From the NCBI GenBank assembly GCA_024227995.1, contig CP100467.1, positions 124,001-188,000 on the forward strand: a stretch of DNA of 64,000 nt. Reading direction: 5' to 3'. This document shows positions 17,602 to 27,026 of the stretch, one piece after another (positions within the stretch are counted from its first letter, which is position 1; every line of letters starts with the position of its first letter). Under the pieces are notes generated by a model. That model was given only the letters and a program-made list of their open reading frames with translations, searched no databases and was not told the origin of the DNA. The translations under genes and the position numbers were made by a program. This DNA comes from Halomicrococcus gelatinilyticus. Its GTDB lineage: Archaea; Halobacteriota; Halobacteria; Halobacteriales; Haladaptataceae.

Positions 17602-18273
17602 ATGCGATACGCGACCGTGACCCTGGTCTGGAACGACCGCCCGGTCCACCCCGTCGACGACATCTTCGCGTCGTCGGACGCCGTGGCGGTCGAAGCGGTC
17701 CGCTACGTGAGTCCCGTCCACGAGGGACGGTACGTCGAGTTGCTGGAACTCTCCGGCGACCTGGCGGCGGCCCGGACACTCCTCGCCGCCGCCGAGGACG
17801 CCATCGAGTACGACGTCACCGGGACCGGGGAACGCGGCGTCGCGTACGTCCAGTGCCGGACCGCCGGACTGGTCGAGGACCTCCTGGCCATCCTCCGCGA
17901 ACACGACATCGTCCTCGACTGGCCGATGCGCTACGTCGACGCCGCGGACGACCGCGGACTCACCGTCACGGTCATCGGGACGAGCCAGGCCATCCAGCGA
18001 GCGGCAGCGGACCTGCCAGACGGCGTCCGCCTCGACGTCGAACGGCTGGGCGAGTACGAGCCGTCGCCGGACCGACTCGCCTCGGTGCTGACCGACCGCC
18101 AGCTCGAACTGTTCGACCTCGCCGTCGAGGAGGGGTACTACGAGGTGCCGCGGGAGACGACGCATCGCGCCCTGGCGGCAGAACTCGACCTCTCGCCCGG
18201 GACGGTGAGCGAACACCTCCAGCGGGTCGAGTCGAAACTCGTCTCGGCGTACAGCTCCGCCTCGCGGCGCTGA
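17602..18273 (+). CDS. Bat-type helix-turn-helix regulator
   Basis: A 223-residue protein with an N-terminal alpha/beta sensor region (residues 1-150) and a C-terminal HTH: LTDRQLELFDLAVEEGYYEVPR followed by LAAELDLSPGTVSEHLQRVESKL. This is the bacterio-opsin-activator (HTH_10) type common in haloarchaea. The ATG at 17602 follows an ATTTAACC element at about 17570. It is divergent from the P450 gene, which is its most likely target. Confidence 0.8.
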   Translation: MRYATVTLVWNDRPVHPVDDIFASSDAVAVEAVRYVSPVHEGRYVELLELSGDLAAARTLLAAAEDAIEYDVTGTGERGVAYVQCRTAGLVEDLLAILREHDIVLDWPMRYVDAADDRGLTVTVIGTSQAIQRAAADLPDGVRLDVERLGEYEPSPDRLASVLTDRQLELFDLAVEEGYYEVPRETTHRALAAELDLSPGTVSEHLQRVESKLVSAYSSASRR

Positions 18274-18398
18274 TCGTCGGAGCCGCCCGCGACCGGGAGG
18301 CGAACGACGCGTGCACAGCAGCGAGCCGGAGGCTCCGTTTCGACCCGTGGGAATCGGCAGAACTGTTAATAATATCCAGTTCGTAGTTAATAACACAG

Positions 18399-19271
18399 AT
18401 GGTCGGAGAACACGCGGTACGGGAACGGCTACGGCACCGCGACGTCGGGCAGGGGTGGCTTCTGGGGGCGGCAGGCGGGTTCGCCCTCGTCGCGCTCACG
18501 GTGGTCGCGCTGGGGACGGGGGTCAACTGGAAGCTCGTCGCGATCTCGTGGACGGCGTTCGGCGCGATGGCGCTGGGCGCACCGCTCGGCGCCCGCGCAG
18601 CGGCGTCCGAGCACCCGCTCGAACCCGTGTGGGAGTACGGACTCGCCAGCGGAGCGATGGTGGCGAGCGCCGCGCTCTTCCTCGTCCCGCAGGCGCTCGG
18701 CCAGCACGGCCGCTTCGGGAGCCTCGGCATCGCCGTCGGCTTCCTCGCGGGGTACGTCGGGCACACGCTCGGCCACCGGCTCACGCACCTCGACGTGCCC
18801 GTCGACCGGACGACGGCGGAGTTGACGGTGCACGCGCTGTTCGCCGGCGCCATCATCGGCGGGATCTACACGACGATGCCGTCGCTCACGTCGGTTCTCG
18901 GCGTGGCACTCGTCGCCCACAAGGCCCCGGCGGGCTACGCCGCCGCACGTCGACTCGCGGACCAGCGGCGCTCGGTTGGCGCGCTGCTGCTGCCGGCGGC
19001 GGCGGTCGGACTCGTCGCGCTCCCGGTCGGCATCCTCGGAATCGCGCCGAACAGCGGACTCCAGGGCCTGTTCTTCGGCGTCGCTGCGGGCGTGTTCCTC
19101 CACGTCGCCGTGGACCTGCTCCCCGAGTGCACGACCGGGAGCGAGAGCTGTCCCGCCGGGTCGTTCGACGGCGACGTCCACGCGTTCCGCGACCGCCTGC
19201 GGGCCCACGCGGCCACGAGCGCCGTCGTCGGCGCGGCGGCGGTCGTCGCCGCCTGGTGGGTCGTTGGCTGA
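18399..19271 (+). CDS. ZIP-like multi-pass membrane protein (putative metal permease)
   Basis: A 290-residue protein with about eight membrane segments. The arrangement of helices with histidines and acidic residues inside the membrane (GHTLGHRLTH near residue 127, VALVAHKAPAGYAAAR near 170, FLHVAVDLLPEC near 235) resembles ZIP-family divalent-metal permeases, which carry His/Glu/Asp ligands in helices IV and V. The usual HNLPEG motif is not present, so the transport function is uncertain. It is preceded by an AT-rich promoter-like stretch (18366-18393). Confidence 0.65.
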   Translation: MVGEHAVRERLRHRDVGQGWLLGAAGGFALVALTVVALGTGVNWKLVAISWTAFGAMALGAPLGARAAASEHPLEPVWEYGLASGAMVASAALFLVPQALGQHGRFGSLGIAVGFLAGYVGHTLGHRLTHLDVPVDRTTAELTVHALFAGAIIGGIYTTMPSLTSVLGVALVAHKAPAGYAAARRLADQRRSVGALLLPAAAVGLVALPVGILGIAPNSGLQGLFFGVAAGVFLHVAVDLLPECTTGSESCPAGSFDGDVHAFRDRLRAHAATSAVVGAAAVVAAWWVVG

Positions 19272-19346
19272 CGCCCGTTCACGGTGGCGCGCAGGACGGC
19301 GCGACCCGCGCACGGTCGACGCACCGTCGAAGTCGGCGACCGACGG

Positions 19347-20582
19347 TCAGCTGACGCGCCGGCAGACGTCGGCGAGTCGCTCTGCCGACCGTTCCCAGGA
19401 GTAGCGCTCGGCGGTGGCCAGTCCGCGGTCGCGCAGATGGTCGCGCAGGTCCGGCGAGGTCGTCACCTCGACGAGGGCGTCGGCGAGTTCGTCGACGTCG
19501 CCGGGCGTGGCGAGGAGTGCCGTCTCGCGGTCGGTCGCGTACTCGGTGACGCCGTCGATGGCCGTGGTCACGACCGGCGTGCCACAGGCCATCGCCTCGA
19601 CGTTCACCATGCAGAAGCTGTCGTAGTGCGTGGGGCTGCAGACGACGTCCGCGGCGCGGTAGTAGCGGGGCATGGCCTCGTGGGGGACCGACCCCAGGAC
19701 GGTGACGGAGTCCCTGACGCCGCGCTCGGCGGCGTGCGACTCGACGCGCTCGCCGTCGCCGCGACCGACGAGACAGAGGTGGTGGTCCGCCGGGAGCCGG
19801 GTGACGGCGTCCACCAGGTCGAGAACCCCTTTCTCCTCCGTGAACCGGCCGGCGAACAGGACGACGGTCTCGTCGCGGTCGAACGCGGGTTCGACGTCGG
19901 GCCGGAACGTCTCCAGGTCGATGCCGGGGTAGACCACACCGTCGACCTCGCGGTCGAAGTGGTGCTCCAGCCGTTCGGCGGTGTGTCGCGAGTTCGCGAC
20001 GACGCCGTCCCCGTTCGAGAACCGGTTCCAGAGCTTCGCTCCGGCCCCTACCTGCGCAACACCGTGAAAGACTGTGACGACGGGGACGTCGACGACGTTC
20101 GAGAGCAGGATATCGTCGAGGTAGTTGTGGGTGACCACGACGTCGAGGGTGTCGGAGAGGTGACGGAGGGTGCCGTCCTGTCGGGCCGCGACGAGCGTCG
20201 GCAGTCGCCGCTGCAGGACCTTCGCGGTCCCGAGCCCCGCACGGGAGAAATATTCCAGTAATCGTTCGGTTCGCTCGCCGAGACCGTTACGGTCTATCTG
20301 AACGACCTCCGCCCCCGCGCGCTGGACCGCCCGCGTCGCGGCCTCCGATTCCGTGTAGAGGTACGGGGAATGGGCCCCTGAGAGCGCCCGCACCGTCTCC
20401 CGGATGTACGTCACGATACCGCTGGTGTGTACCGACCCGGCCGTCGGATAGTACATTCCGATGGCGAGCTGGTCGGTATCCTGAACTTTATCGGCTACTC
20501 CGCGATTGTCGACGGCGGCGTTCTCGGGTTGTTCATGCTTAACCTCCGACCGACGTAACGTCTCCTCTGGGGTGCCGCTCAT
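19347..20582 (-). CDS. glycosyltransferase family 4
   Basis: A 411-residue GT-B enzyme. The N-terminal domain has TSGIVTYIRETVRAL near residue 65; the C-terminal nucleotide-sugar domain has VLFAGRFTEEKGVLDLVDAV, the LGSVPHEAMPRYYRAADVV helix, and the family motif DSFCMVNVEAMACGTPVV, with its first glutamate position replaced by aspartate. The first ~45 residues are polar and probably disordered; the ATG at 20582 is chosen, but a start nearer the MYYPTAGS segment is possible. It heads the polysaccharide-type region and likely transfers a sugar to a lipid-linked or protein-linked glycan on the cytoplasmic face. Confidence 0.85.
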   Translation of the reverse strand: MSGTPEETLRRSEVKHEQPENAAVDNRGVADKVQDTDQLAIGMYYPTAGSVHTSGIVTYIRETVRALSGAHSPYLYTESEAATRAVQRAGAEVVQIDRNGLGERTERLLEYFSRAGLGTAKVLQRRLPTLVAARQDGTLRHLSDTLDVVVTHNYLDDILLSNVVDVPVVTVFHGVAQVGAGAKLWNRFSNGDGVVANSRHTAERLEHHFDREVDGVVYPGIDLETFRPDVEPAFDRDETVVLFAGRFTEEKGVLDLVDAVTRLPADHHLCLVGRGDGERVESHAAERGVRDSVTVLGSVPHEAMPRYYRAADVVCSPTHYDSFCMVNVEAMACGTPVVTTAIDGVTEYATDRETALLATPGDVDELADALVEVTTSPDLRDHLRDRGLATAERYSWERSAERLADVCRRVS

Positions 20583-20796
20583 TGCTGGAATCGTTCGTGT
20601 GTCTCCGTTCAGCCATTTTGTAATGAGCCGACAACGGCGACGCAGGGACCGTGTACTCGCGGGTAATCGGCTGCTGACGCGGAACGAACCACGCATCCGT
20701 CGGCCCGTGACGGTCTCCGGGACGGCCGATGGAATCACCGCTGGAGCGGTCGGCGCTGCAGAAAAATCCGGAGCAGACCTCGTGCGAGGACCGAAC

Positions 20797-21984
20797 CTAG
20801 AAGTACCGGGCCAGGATTCTGCTGAGCCGCGACAGGGAGATGCAGTAGCTCGATCCGTCGCCGGTCTCGAAACACCACGTCTCCTCCGAAGCGGACTTCT
20901 GCTTCGACTTCGTGTCGGTCGTCTCCGCGTTGGACAGGCCGTCGGAGTCGGACGTCGCGTCGCCGTCCGAGGTGGTCGATTCGCCGTCGGTCGAGGAGTC
21001 GTCGCTGGTGGTGGCGGACCCGCCGGTGCTGCCGGCCGAGCTCGCGCCCTTCGCCGCCTCCTCGGCGGTCATCGGGACGCCCTCGGGCGGGGTGACGTCG
21101 GGGTCGTTCCCCACGTTCGTGGTGTCGACGTTCCCGATGAGCTCGCCATCGACCTGGGAGTTCTTGACCTCGAAGGTCGTCTTCGCGGCGACCAGCGCCG
21201 AGGTGGCGCCGTTCGTGTTGCCGTCCGTGCACTTGATGTCGACGTTGTCGAACGTGACGACGTCGCTCTCGGTGCCGTAGCCGTCGTAGACGCCGCGGGC
21301 GTTGACGCAGCCGCACGTCGACACCGTCGGGGCGTTACCCGTGTTGTGGACGACAGTATTCTTGACCGTGGTGCCGCCGGAGGCGATGCGGAGGCTAGAG
21401 ACGTTGTTGTCGTGGAGGTAACACGAATCGAACGCGAGCGTCCCGTGGCCGCCGTTGCTTCGGGCCATCCCGGCCGCGTAGATGCCGTTGTCCGACCAGC
21501 CGGCGATGTGCGTCCGGACGAGGTCGATGTGGCCGGAGTGGTTGGCACCGACGCCGATGCCGCCCTTGCGGGTGCCGCCCACGACGCCGTTGCCGACGTA
21601 GACGTTCTCGATGCGGCCCTCGCCAGACGCGGCGATGTGGTTCGGGTAGCCCCCGGAGGCGCCGTGGTCCATCTCGCCCTTGAAGCCGACGTTGCGGATG
21701 GTCCAGCCGGTGCCGCTGGCGACGATGCGCGCGTCCGCGTCGGACGCCGTACAGTCGATGAGGAGGTTCTCCAGCGTCTCGCCGGAGCCGACCCGGAACA
21801 CCTTGCGACCGCCGGACGGGACCGTGATGGTCCGGTAGTCCTTCGCGCCTGCGACGCCGCTGGCCATCCCTGCGCCGGCCAGGGTGGCGCCAGTCGCGCC
21901 GAGGAGTTTCATGTACGAACGGCGTTGGAGAGCGGTGCCGTCGTTACTATTCTCGCGTGCGTCACTGCAACCATCGCGTGCCAT
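20797..21984 (-). CDS. Tat-exported right-handed beta-helix protein
   Basis: A 395-residue protein with a twin-arginine signal (QRRSYMKLLGATG, residues ~20-33) followed by a hydrophobic stretch ending in alanines. Residues ~50-290 show repeated short strands with Asn/Gly turns (VRNVGFKG, IENVYVGNGVVGG, VKNTVVHNTG), typical of a parallel beta-helix of the pectate-lyase type. A Ser/Thr/Asp-rich linker (~295-365) leads to a short tail with two cysteines (ETWCFETGDGSSYCISLS). It is likely an extracellular polysaccharide-binding or -cleaving protein. Located between a glycosyltransferase and a large membrane protein of the same strand. Confidence 0.75.
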   Translation of the reverse strand: MARDGCSDARENSNDGTALQRRSYMKLLGATGATLAGAGMASGVAGAKDYRTITVPSGGRKVFRVGSGETLENLLIDCTASDADARIVASGTGWTIRNVGFKGEMDHGASGGYPNHIAASGEGRIENVYVGNGVVGGTRKGGIGVGANHSGHIDLVRTHIAGWSDNGIYAAGMARSNGGHGTLAFDSCYLHDNNVSSLRIASGGTTVKNTVVHNTGNAPTVSTCGCVNARGVYDGYGTESDVVTFDNVDIKCTDGNTNGATSALVAAKTTFEVKNSQVDGELIGNVDTTNVGNDPDVTPPEGVPMTAEEAAKGASSAGSTGGSATTSDDSSTDGESTTSDGDATSDSDGLSNAETTDTKSKQKSASEETWCFETGDGSSYCISLSRLSRILARYF

Positions 21985-22258
21985 GCGATGGTCAATGCTT
22001 AGAGTGCAATTAATAAACTTCCGGTATCGGCTTCAATGCTTCAGGAATCGTTTAATAATATCTCGCTAGAGAGTAACCGGAGCGGTAATCCGTGGCTCGG
22101 TAAACGACGGGATACCGGAAATCAACGGACGGACGACGGCCGTGTCCGGTCCCAGCACGGCTCGCTCACGCCAGGGGCCCAGAGAGCCGAGAGCCCGGAC
22201 GGCGAGGCGGTCGCTGCGATTCCGCGGCGGAGGACCAGCGACCGGTGTCCGGCAGCGG

Positions 22259-24079
22259 TCAGACCGTCGTCGAGTTCGTCCCGTGGACCAGGTAGGTGTT
22301 CATCCCGCCGCCGGACTGCACCCTGTCGGCTCCGGGGTGGCTGTTCAGCGACCGGAATCCCTCCGAGGGGAACCGGAGCCCCTCGAGGACCGCCGTCTCA
22401 CGCAGCCGCGAGGAGTTCGTTATCGGGAGGAGTCGCTCGGACCCGTAGTAGCTTTGCATCCGTTCGGCGGTGAAGTTCTCCCCGACGAGCGGCGTGGTGG
22501 CGTAGATGCTCCGCCCGAGGTACGACCGCGGGTCCTCCTCGCGAACGCCGTAGAGACCGTCCGCGTACCGTTCGCCCGGGGCGCGCAGTCCGGTGACGGT
22601 GACGTCGCCGCGATGTTCGAAGGCGTGCTCGTAGCCCGTCATGTGGCCCTCGGTGACGTGCGAGTTCGACTTCAGGATGTACGGAGAGTTATAGAACGAG
22701 ACGCCCGAGAGCACCATGGCGGCCACGAAGAAGACGCCGATCGCCACCGACAGCACCCTTCTGCCGCCGAACCGGGTCTCGGCGAGCGCCACGAAGCGTG
22801 CGATGCCGAGTGTGGCGACGACGGTGATGAGGACCATCATGAATCCGAGCTGGCGGAAGTGGTACTCGCCGTAGCTCGTCGCGAGGTAGACGGCGAACAC
22901 CGCCGACAGCGGGAGCATCGCCACGGCGGCGTACGTCGCGAACGCGTTCACGGGGCGGTCGCGGATGACGTTGAACACGCCCGCGCTCATCAGCAGGGCG
23001 GCGATGACGCAGAACACCAGGGTCACGAGGAAGATCTTCACGAAGATTATCTCGATGCTGGTGCCGAGCTGGGACAGCCCGCCCGCTCGCTGCTTGATCG
23101 TCCCGCCGACGGGTGACGGTCCGAACAGGAGCTCCCTCGCCAGGTACTGCATCGACCCGCTGGCGCGGTCGTGCGTCGGAATCCACACGAGCAACAGCAG
23201 GCCGAGTAGACCGGTGTGTTCGAGCAGCGAGCGATGGTCGACGATGAGACCGTCCGACCGCACCAGACGCGTGAGCCAGCGGACGAAGACGAAGGCCGAG
23301 AGCAGGAGGAACACGTTCGTCGCCTGCTGTGGGTGGACGAGCACAGCGCCGACCAGCGACAGCGCGAACAGTACGGCGTAGGAGGTGCCGGTGAACGGGA
23401 GGCGGGTGTCGGACGGAACGCCCATGTACTTCACCGCGAGGTACAGCGGGAACGGCAGGAAGAGCGCGGCCTGTGTGGCCGGATGGGGCTGGTTGAAGAG
23501 GCTGATGCCGTTGATAGGCAACAGCAGCAGCGCCGCGAAGGTGGCTATCGCCGTCGTCAGGCCGTCGGCGTCGATTGCCCGCACGCACAGCGGCACGAAC
23601 ACCAGGAACAGCGCCACGAAGGCCAGCACGGTGACCAGCATCGTCCGGTTGAGCGGGAACCCGGTGGCGTCGTGCAGGAACACGCTCGTCGTGTGGAGGG
23701 CCGGGTAGAGCAGCGTGAACGCCTCCTTCTGCCCGGCCGCTATCTCGCGGGCCCAGCCCAGGTGGGTCAGGGCGTCGCCCGCGCCGAAGTAGTGGTAGCC
23801 GCGGACGACGGGCAACCCGGCGAACCCGAGCGTCGCGAGGCCAGCCAGGAAGAGCGCGACGGTCCGGAGTCGCCCGTCGGCCGAGAAACCCAGCCAGATG
23901 CCGACGAGCATCGCGATCGCCGCACCGACCCAGTACGTCAGCGGCGTGGCGGCGTATATCGACAGTTCGTACGCCTCGGCCGGTGAGCGATACGCGACGA
24001 CGGTCGCGACGGCGAGCGCGAGATAGCCCGCGACGAGCGCGGCCTTGCCTCGCTGTCGCTTCGACTCGAGCAACGTCAT
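22259..24079 (-). CDS. large polytopic membrane protein, possible glycan-assembly enzyme
   Basis: A 606-residue protein with about 13 membrane helices in residues 10-460 and a C-terminal extracellular domain of about 140 residues. The GAGDALTHLGW loop after the third helix, with an acidic residue and histidine, and the QPHPATQ loop resemble GT-C type glycosyltransferases and haloarchaeal membrane proteins of exopolysaccharide loci. No family is securely recognised. The start at 24079 overlaps the stop of the decayed hydrolase (ATGA). The genomic setting with a GT4 and a flippase suggests a role in surface glycan synthesis; this is inference. Confidence 0.65.
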   Translation of the reverse strand: MTLLESKRQRGKAALVAGYLALAVATVVAYRSPAEAYELSIYAATPLTYWVGAAIAMLVGIWLGFSADGRLRTVALFLAGLATLGFAGLPVVRGYHYFGAGDALTHLGWAREIAAGQKEAFTLLYPALHTTSVFLHDATGFPLNRTMLVTVLAFVALFLVFVPLCVRAIDADGLTTAIATFAALLLLPINGISLFNQPHPATQAALFLPFPLYLAVKYMGVPSDTRLPFTGTSYAVLFALSLVGAVLVHPQQATNVFLLLSAFVFVRWLTRLVRSDGLIVDHRSLLEHTGLLGLLLLVWIPTHDRASGSMQYLARELLFGPSPVGGTIKQRAGGLSQLGTSIEIIFVKIFLVTLVFCVIAALLMSAGVFNVIRDRPVNAFATYAAVAMLPLSAVFAVYLATSYGEYHFRQLGFMMVLITVVATLGIARFVALAETRFGGRRVLSVAIGVFFVAAMVLSGVSFYNSPYILKSNSHVTEGHMTGYEHAFEHRGDVTVTGLRAPGERYADGLYGVREEDPRSYLGRSIYATTPLVGENFTAERMQSYYGSERLLPITNSSRLRETAVLEGLRFPSEGFRSLNSHPGADRVQSGGGMNTYLVHGTNSTTV

Positions 24080-24414
24080 TGACGATTCCGTTCGGTGATA
24101 CCCCGACACCACCCTTTGTTATGCAGTGGCTGAAGCCGCGGATTCGACGGCCGTGTCGCCGCCGGAAGAAAGGCGTCGACGAGCGCGCGCAGGTCGGCGA
24201 CCTCCCGGTCGAGGCCGTACTCCTCGCCGTCGCCGCAGTCGCCGCGCCCCCTGCGGTCGGGGGACGACGTGCGTGAATCGTCCCCCTGGTGCGGGCGGAT
24301 GGCGTCCCACGTCCTGCGCGTGGTCGACCCGCCGTGGAGGAGGACCATCGGCGGTCCCGACCCGACTCGTTCGTCCGCGAACCCCGTGCCATCTTCCGAG
24401 ACAACTGTCTGCAT
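24076..24414 (-). pseudogene. decayed alpha/beta hydrolase, N-terminal remnant
   Basis: About 85 residues match the start of an alpha/beta hydrolase: MQTVVSEDGTGFADE, the oxyanion strand MVLLHGGSTTRRTWD, and DRRGRGDCGDGEEYGLDREVADLRALVDA. The nucleophile, acid and histidine regions are all absent. In the middle, the reading frame is locally disturbed: the neighbouring frame gives RFTHVVP, the expected strand, over about 10 codons, implying two compensating indels. The remainder runs into the upstream part of the next gene. It is read as a non-functional fragment. Confidence 0.6.
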
Positions 24415-24568
24415 GCCTCATTCATTTCCCGGGTGCACGGGGCGGCCGTGCTCTCGCTGGTGAGGGCGTTTTTAAGCGGCGGGCGGAACCGCCGCGTTCC
24501 GGAACGGCGTCCCGCCACGGCGGTTTCGAGCGCGACGCGGATGGGACCTTCGCGTCAAAGCGCCAGCC

Positions 24569-26095
24569 TCACTCGCTCTGTGCCGGGATGTATCGCTGGA
24601 CGACGGGGAGGTCGAGGCCCGTGGCCTGTTCGACGAAGTCGACGATGGTCACGTCCTCGGGCTGCAGACCGCCGGCCGCCCAGACGACGACCAGCCCGAG
24701 CAGCCCGGTGACGACGAGGACGGCCGGCAGCGTCAGCAGCGTGAGCGTCAGCACGTCCGAACCGAAGAGTCCGACCGGGAGCAGTGCGACCGGGAGCGCG
24801 ACGTAGGTCACGACCGTGGGCCGCGACAGCGGCGTGATGCCGCTGATACGCCAGAGCGCCGTGCTGAGCGAGAGGTTCCGGATGACGTACGCGCTCGTCG
24901 ACGCGACCGCCGCGCCGACGAACCCGTAGCCGGGGATGAGGACGATGTTGAAGACGAAGTTGAGCGCGATGGTGACCGAGTCCGCGAGCAGTATCAGCTT
25001 CGTGTGCCCCAGCGCGGAGAGCGTCGCGCGGTTCCGGCCGAGCGCGGCGCTCGTGAAGAATCCGACCGCGAGGATGGCGAGCGCCGTGCCGCCTGCCGCG
25101 TACTCCGCGCCGAAGAACATCGAGACGATGTCGCCGGGGAACGCGACGAACACCAGGAACGCCGGGAACGTGATGACGTATCCCCACTTCGTGGTGAGCT
25201 GGTAGAGCTCGTTCACCTCCTCGCGCTCGCCGTCGGCGTCGAGCCGCGACGTCATCGGGAGATAGAGATAGCCGAACGAGGAGACGACCAGCAGGAGGCT
25301 GTTCGCGAGCGGGTAGGCGGCGTTGTACAGTCCGACCTGGTCCGACGGTCGGAAGTACGCGAGCATGAGCGTGTCCATGCGCGTCAGCAGCACGCCGATG
25401 AGCATCGTCAGCACGAGCGGCGCGGAGAAGGCGAGCAGCTCGCGGGCGTGGAACCGGACCGGCCCGAGGAGGCTGAACTCACGGGCGACGAGCGCGTACA
25501 CCACGAGGCTCGTCGCGAGCGCGGCGAAGAGGTAGGCGTACCCCACGGCGACGATGCTCCACCCGCTCCACAGCAGGACGCCCAGGCACGCGACGCGCAG
25601 CACCGGATGGAGGATGTCCTTCGTGTAGAGCTTGTGCCGCGTGTTCTCCTGCCCGCGGAGGGCGCTCACCCCGACCGTGAGCACGGCGGTGGCCGGGATC
25701 GCGACGATGAACATCCGCAGGAGTTCGTACGAGGAGCCCCCGTCGAACAGGTAGGTGGTGACGAAGTCGACGTTCGCGAAGAAGACGAGCGAGAGCCCGA
25801 TGCTCGTGGCGACGGCCATAGCGAGTCCGAGGACGACGACGCCCCGGACGTCGCGGTCGTCGTCGAACCGCGAGAGGAATCGCGGAATCCCGTGGTTCAT
25901 CCCGACGAGCGAGACCGAACTCCCGAGGGTCAGCACCGCCAGACCGATGGTCACCTCGCCGTACACCGCCGGCGAGAACGCGTGCGCGACGACGACCCGC
26001 TCGACGAGGCGCCCCACGGACGAGAAGGCGACGCCGACGATTATCAGGACCGAGCTCGACAGCAGTTCGATGAGGTTCCGGTTACTCGCACCCAT
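24569..26095 (-). CDS. polysaccharide flippase (Wzx/MOP superfamily)
   Basis: A 508-residue protein with 12-14 membrane helices in the MOP-flippase pattern: an N-terminal half (residues 12-220), a central repeat beginning LLAFSAPLVLTMLIGVLLTRMDTLMLAYF near 225, and a second half ending in a short soluble tail. Conserved elements include VVAHAFSPAVYGEVTIGLAV near residue 35 and RPSDQVGLYNAAYPLANSL near 260. Such proteins move lipid-linked sugars across the membrane. Same strand as the glycosyltransferase group. Confidence 0.85.
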   Translation of the reverse strand: MGASNRNLIELLSSSVLIIVGVAFSSVGRLVERVVVAHAFSPAVYGEVTIGLAVLTLGSSVSLVGMNHGIPRFLSRFDDDRDVRGVVVLGLAMAVATSIGLSLVFFANVDFVTTYLFDGGSSYELLRMFIVAIPATAVLTVGVSALRGQENTRHKLYTKDILHPVLRVACLGVLLWSGWSIVAVGYAYLFAALATSLVVYALVAREFSLLGPVRFHARELLAFSAPLVLTMLIGVLLTRMDTLMLAYFRPSDQVGLYNAAYPLANSLLLVVSSFGYLYLPMTSRLDADGEREEVNELYQLTTKWGYVITFPAFLVFVAFPGDIVSMFFGAEYAAGGTALAILAVGFFTSAALGRNRATLSALGHTKLILLADSVTIALNFVFNIVLIPGYGFVGAAVASTSAYVIRNLSLSTALWRISGITPLSRPTVVTYVALPVALLPVGLFGSDVLTLTLLTLPAVLVVTGLLGLVVVWAAGGLQPEDVTIVDFVEQATGLDLPVVQRYIPAQSE

Positions 26096-27026
26096 ACGCG
26101 GTTACTCGTTCCCACACCCCGACCCCCGGCGGGTCGTCACGGTGGTTAGCTCGCGACAACTCGTGCAGTGTCGTCTCCCGTCTCGCATTTGCGATGGTCC
26201 AGACCGACGACATGCTTTGTTATGATTCCTGTACCGCCCCGTAGGCGGCCCCAAAGACGCGCTGGGGACTGTCGACTGAGCGGTACGAGCCACTGACCCA
26301 CCTCGACCACGCCGCCGACCGGGTCGGGGGGACGAGAGCCCGTCGCACGCTCGTCGACGGGCACCGCGTCGAGTGCTGCGGCGAGACCGCTCCGGCGAGC
26401 GCCCTTCCCTGTCGGCGACGACTGCCACAATCAGTGCCTGAAACGGCGGGCGCGCTGCGAGAGCGTCGCTCACGTCGACCGGAGGCGTCTTCGCGGGCAG
26501 GCCAGGGAACGACAGCCAGGTGATTCAGTACGACGAGGAGTCCGGGGACCGCGGCGCTCGTCGCCCGCCGGTTCGGTCGCCGGACCGACCACTCCGGTGT
26601 AGTCGCGGCGTTAGAATCTCTCTAGCGGTACGAGAGCGAGGCGAGCAACCGTCGGAGCGCCGGATACGGGCGCGACGGTGGACCGTCGGGCGTCCCGACG
26701 GAGAGAGGCCGTCGAAGTTCCGGGAGAGGGCGACGCTGGACGGAGGGACGACGAAGTCGCCGAAAGGACGACCCCGGTCCCGAGGGCGACGGGCTCGACT
26801 GCTGGTGCTGTGGAGCGTGTCGCCGGCGAAGGGGGGAATGCTGGGTTAGAGCGCGTGAGCAGAGGGGGCGACAGCGAACGAGCAGTGAGTCACCCTCTGT
26901 CGAGTTCCTCCGCTCACACTACTGTTCCACAGGTGACCCCTTTGTTAATTGGTTACTAAGCACAGTCACTGAAACGATTCCGACAGGTAACCGAGACGGC
27001 AAGAACTGGATGGCCCACCCTGGTCG
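26096..27026 (-). other. about 930 bases without a convincing gene
   Basis: Open frames in both strands are Arg/Pro/Ser-rich antisense-type translations without the acidic bias seen in every real gene here, and none starts with a promoter-like element. On the minus strand a short frame around 26220-26275 reads PQRVFGAAYGAVQES and stops, which looks like the end of a lost coding sequence, but it cannot be assigned. An AT-rich stretch at 26938-26960 precedes the convergent ligase end. Confidence 0.4.

Noticed and set aside
26146-26430. 94-codon minus-strand frame in the empty 26 kb region
   Set aside because: No recognisable domain, no promoter, composition unlike the acidic proteins elsewhere in the window.
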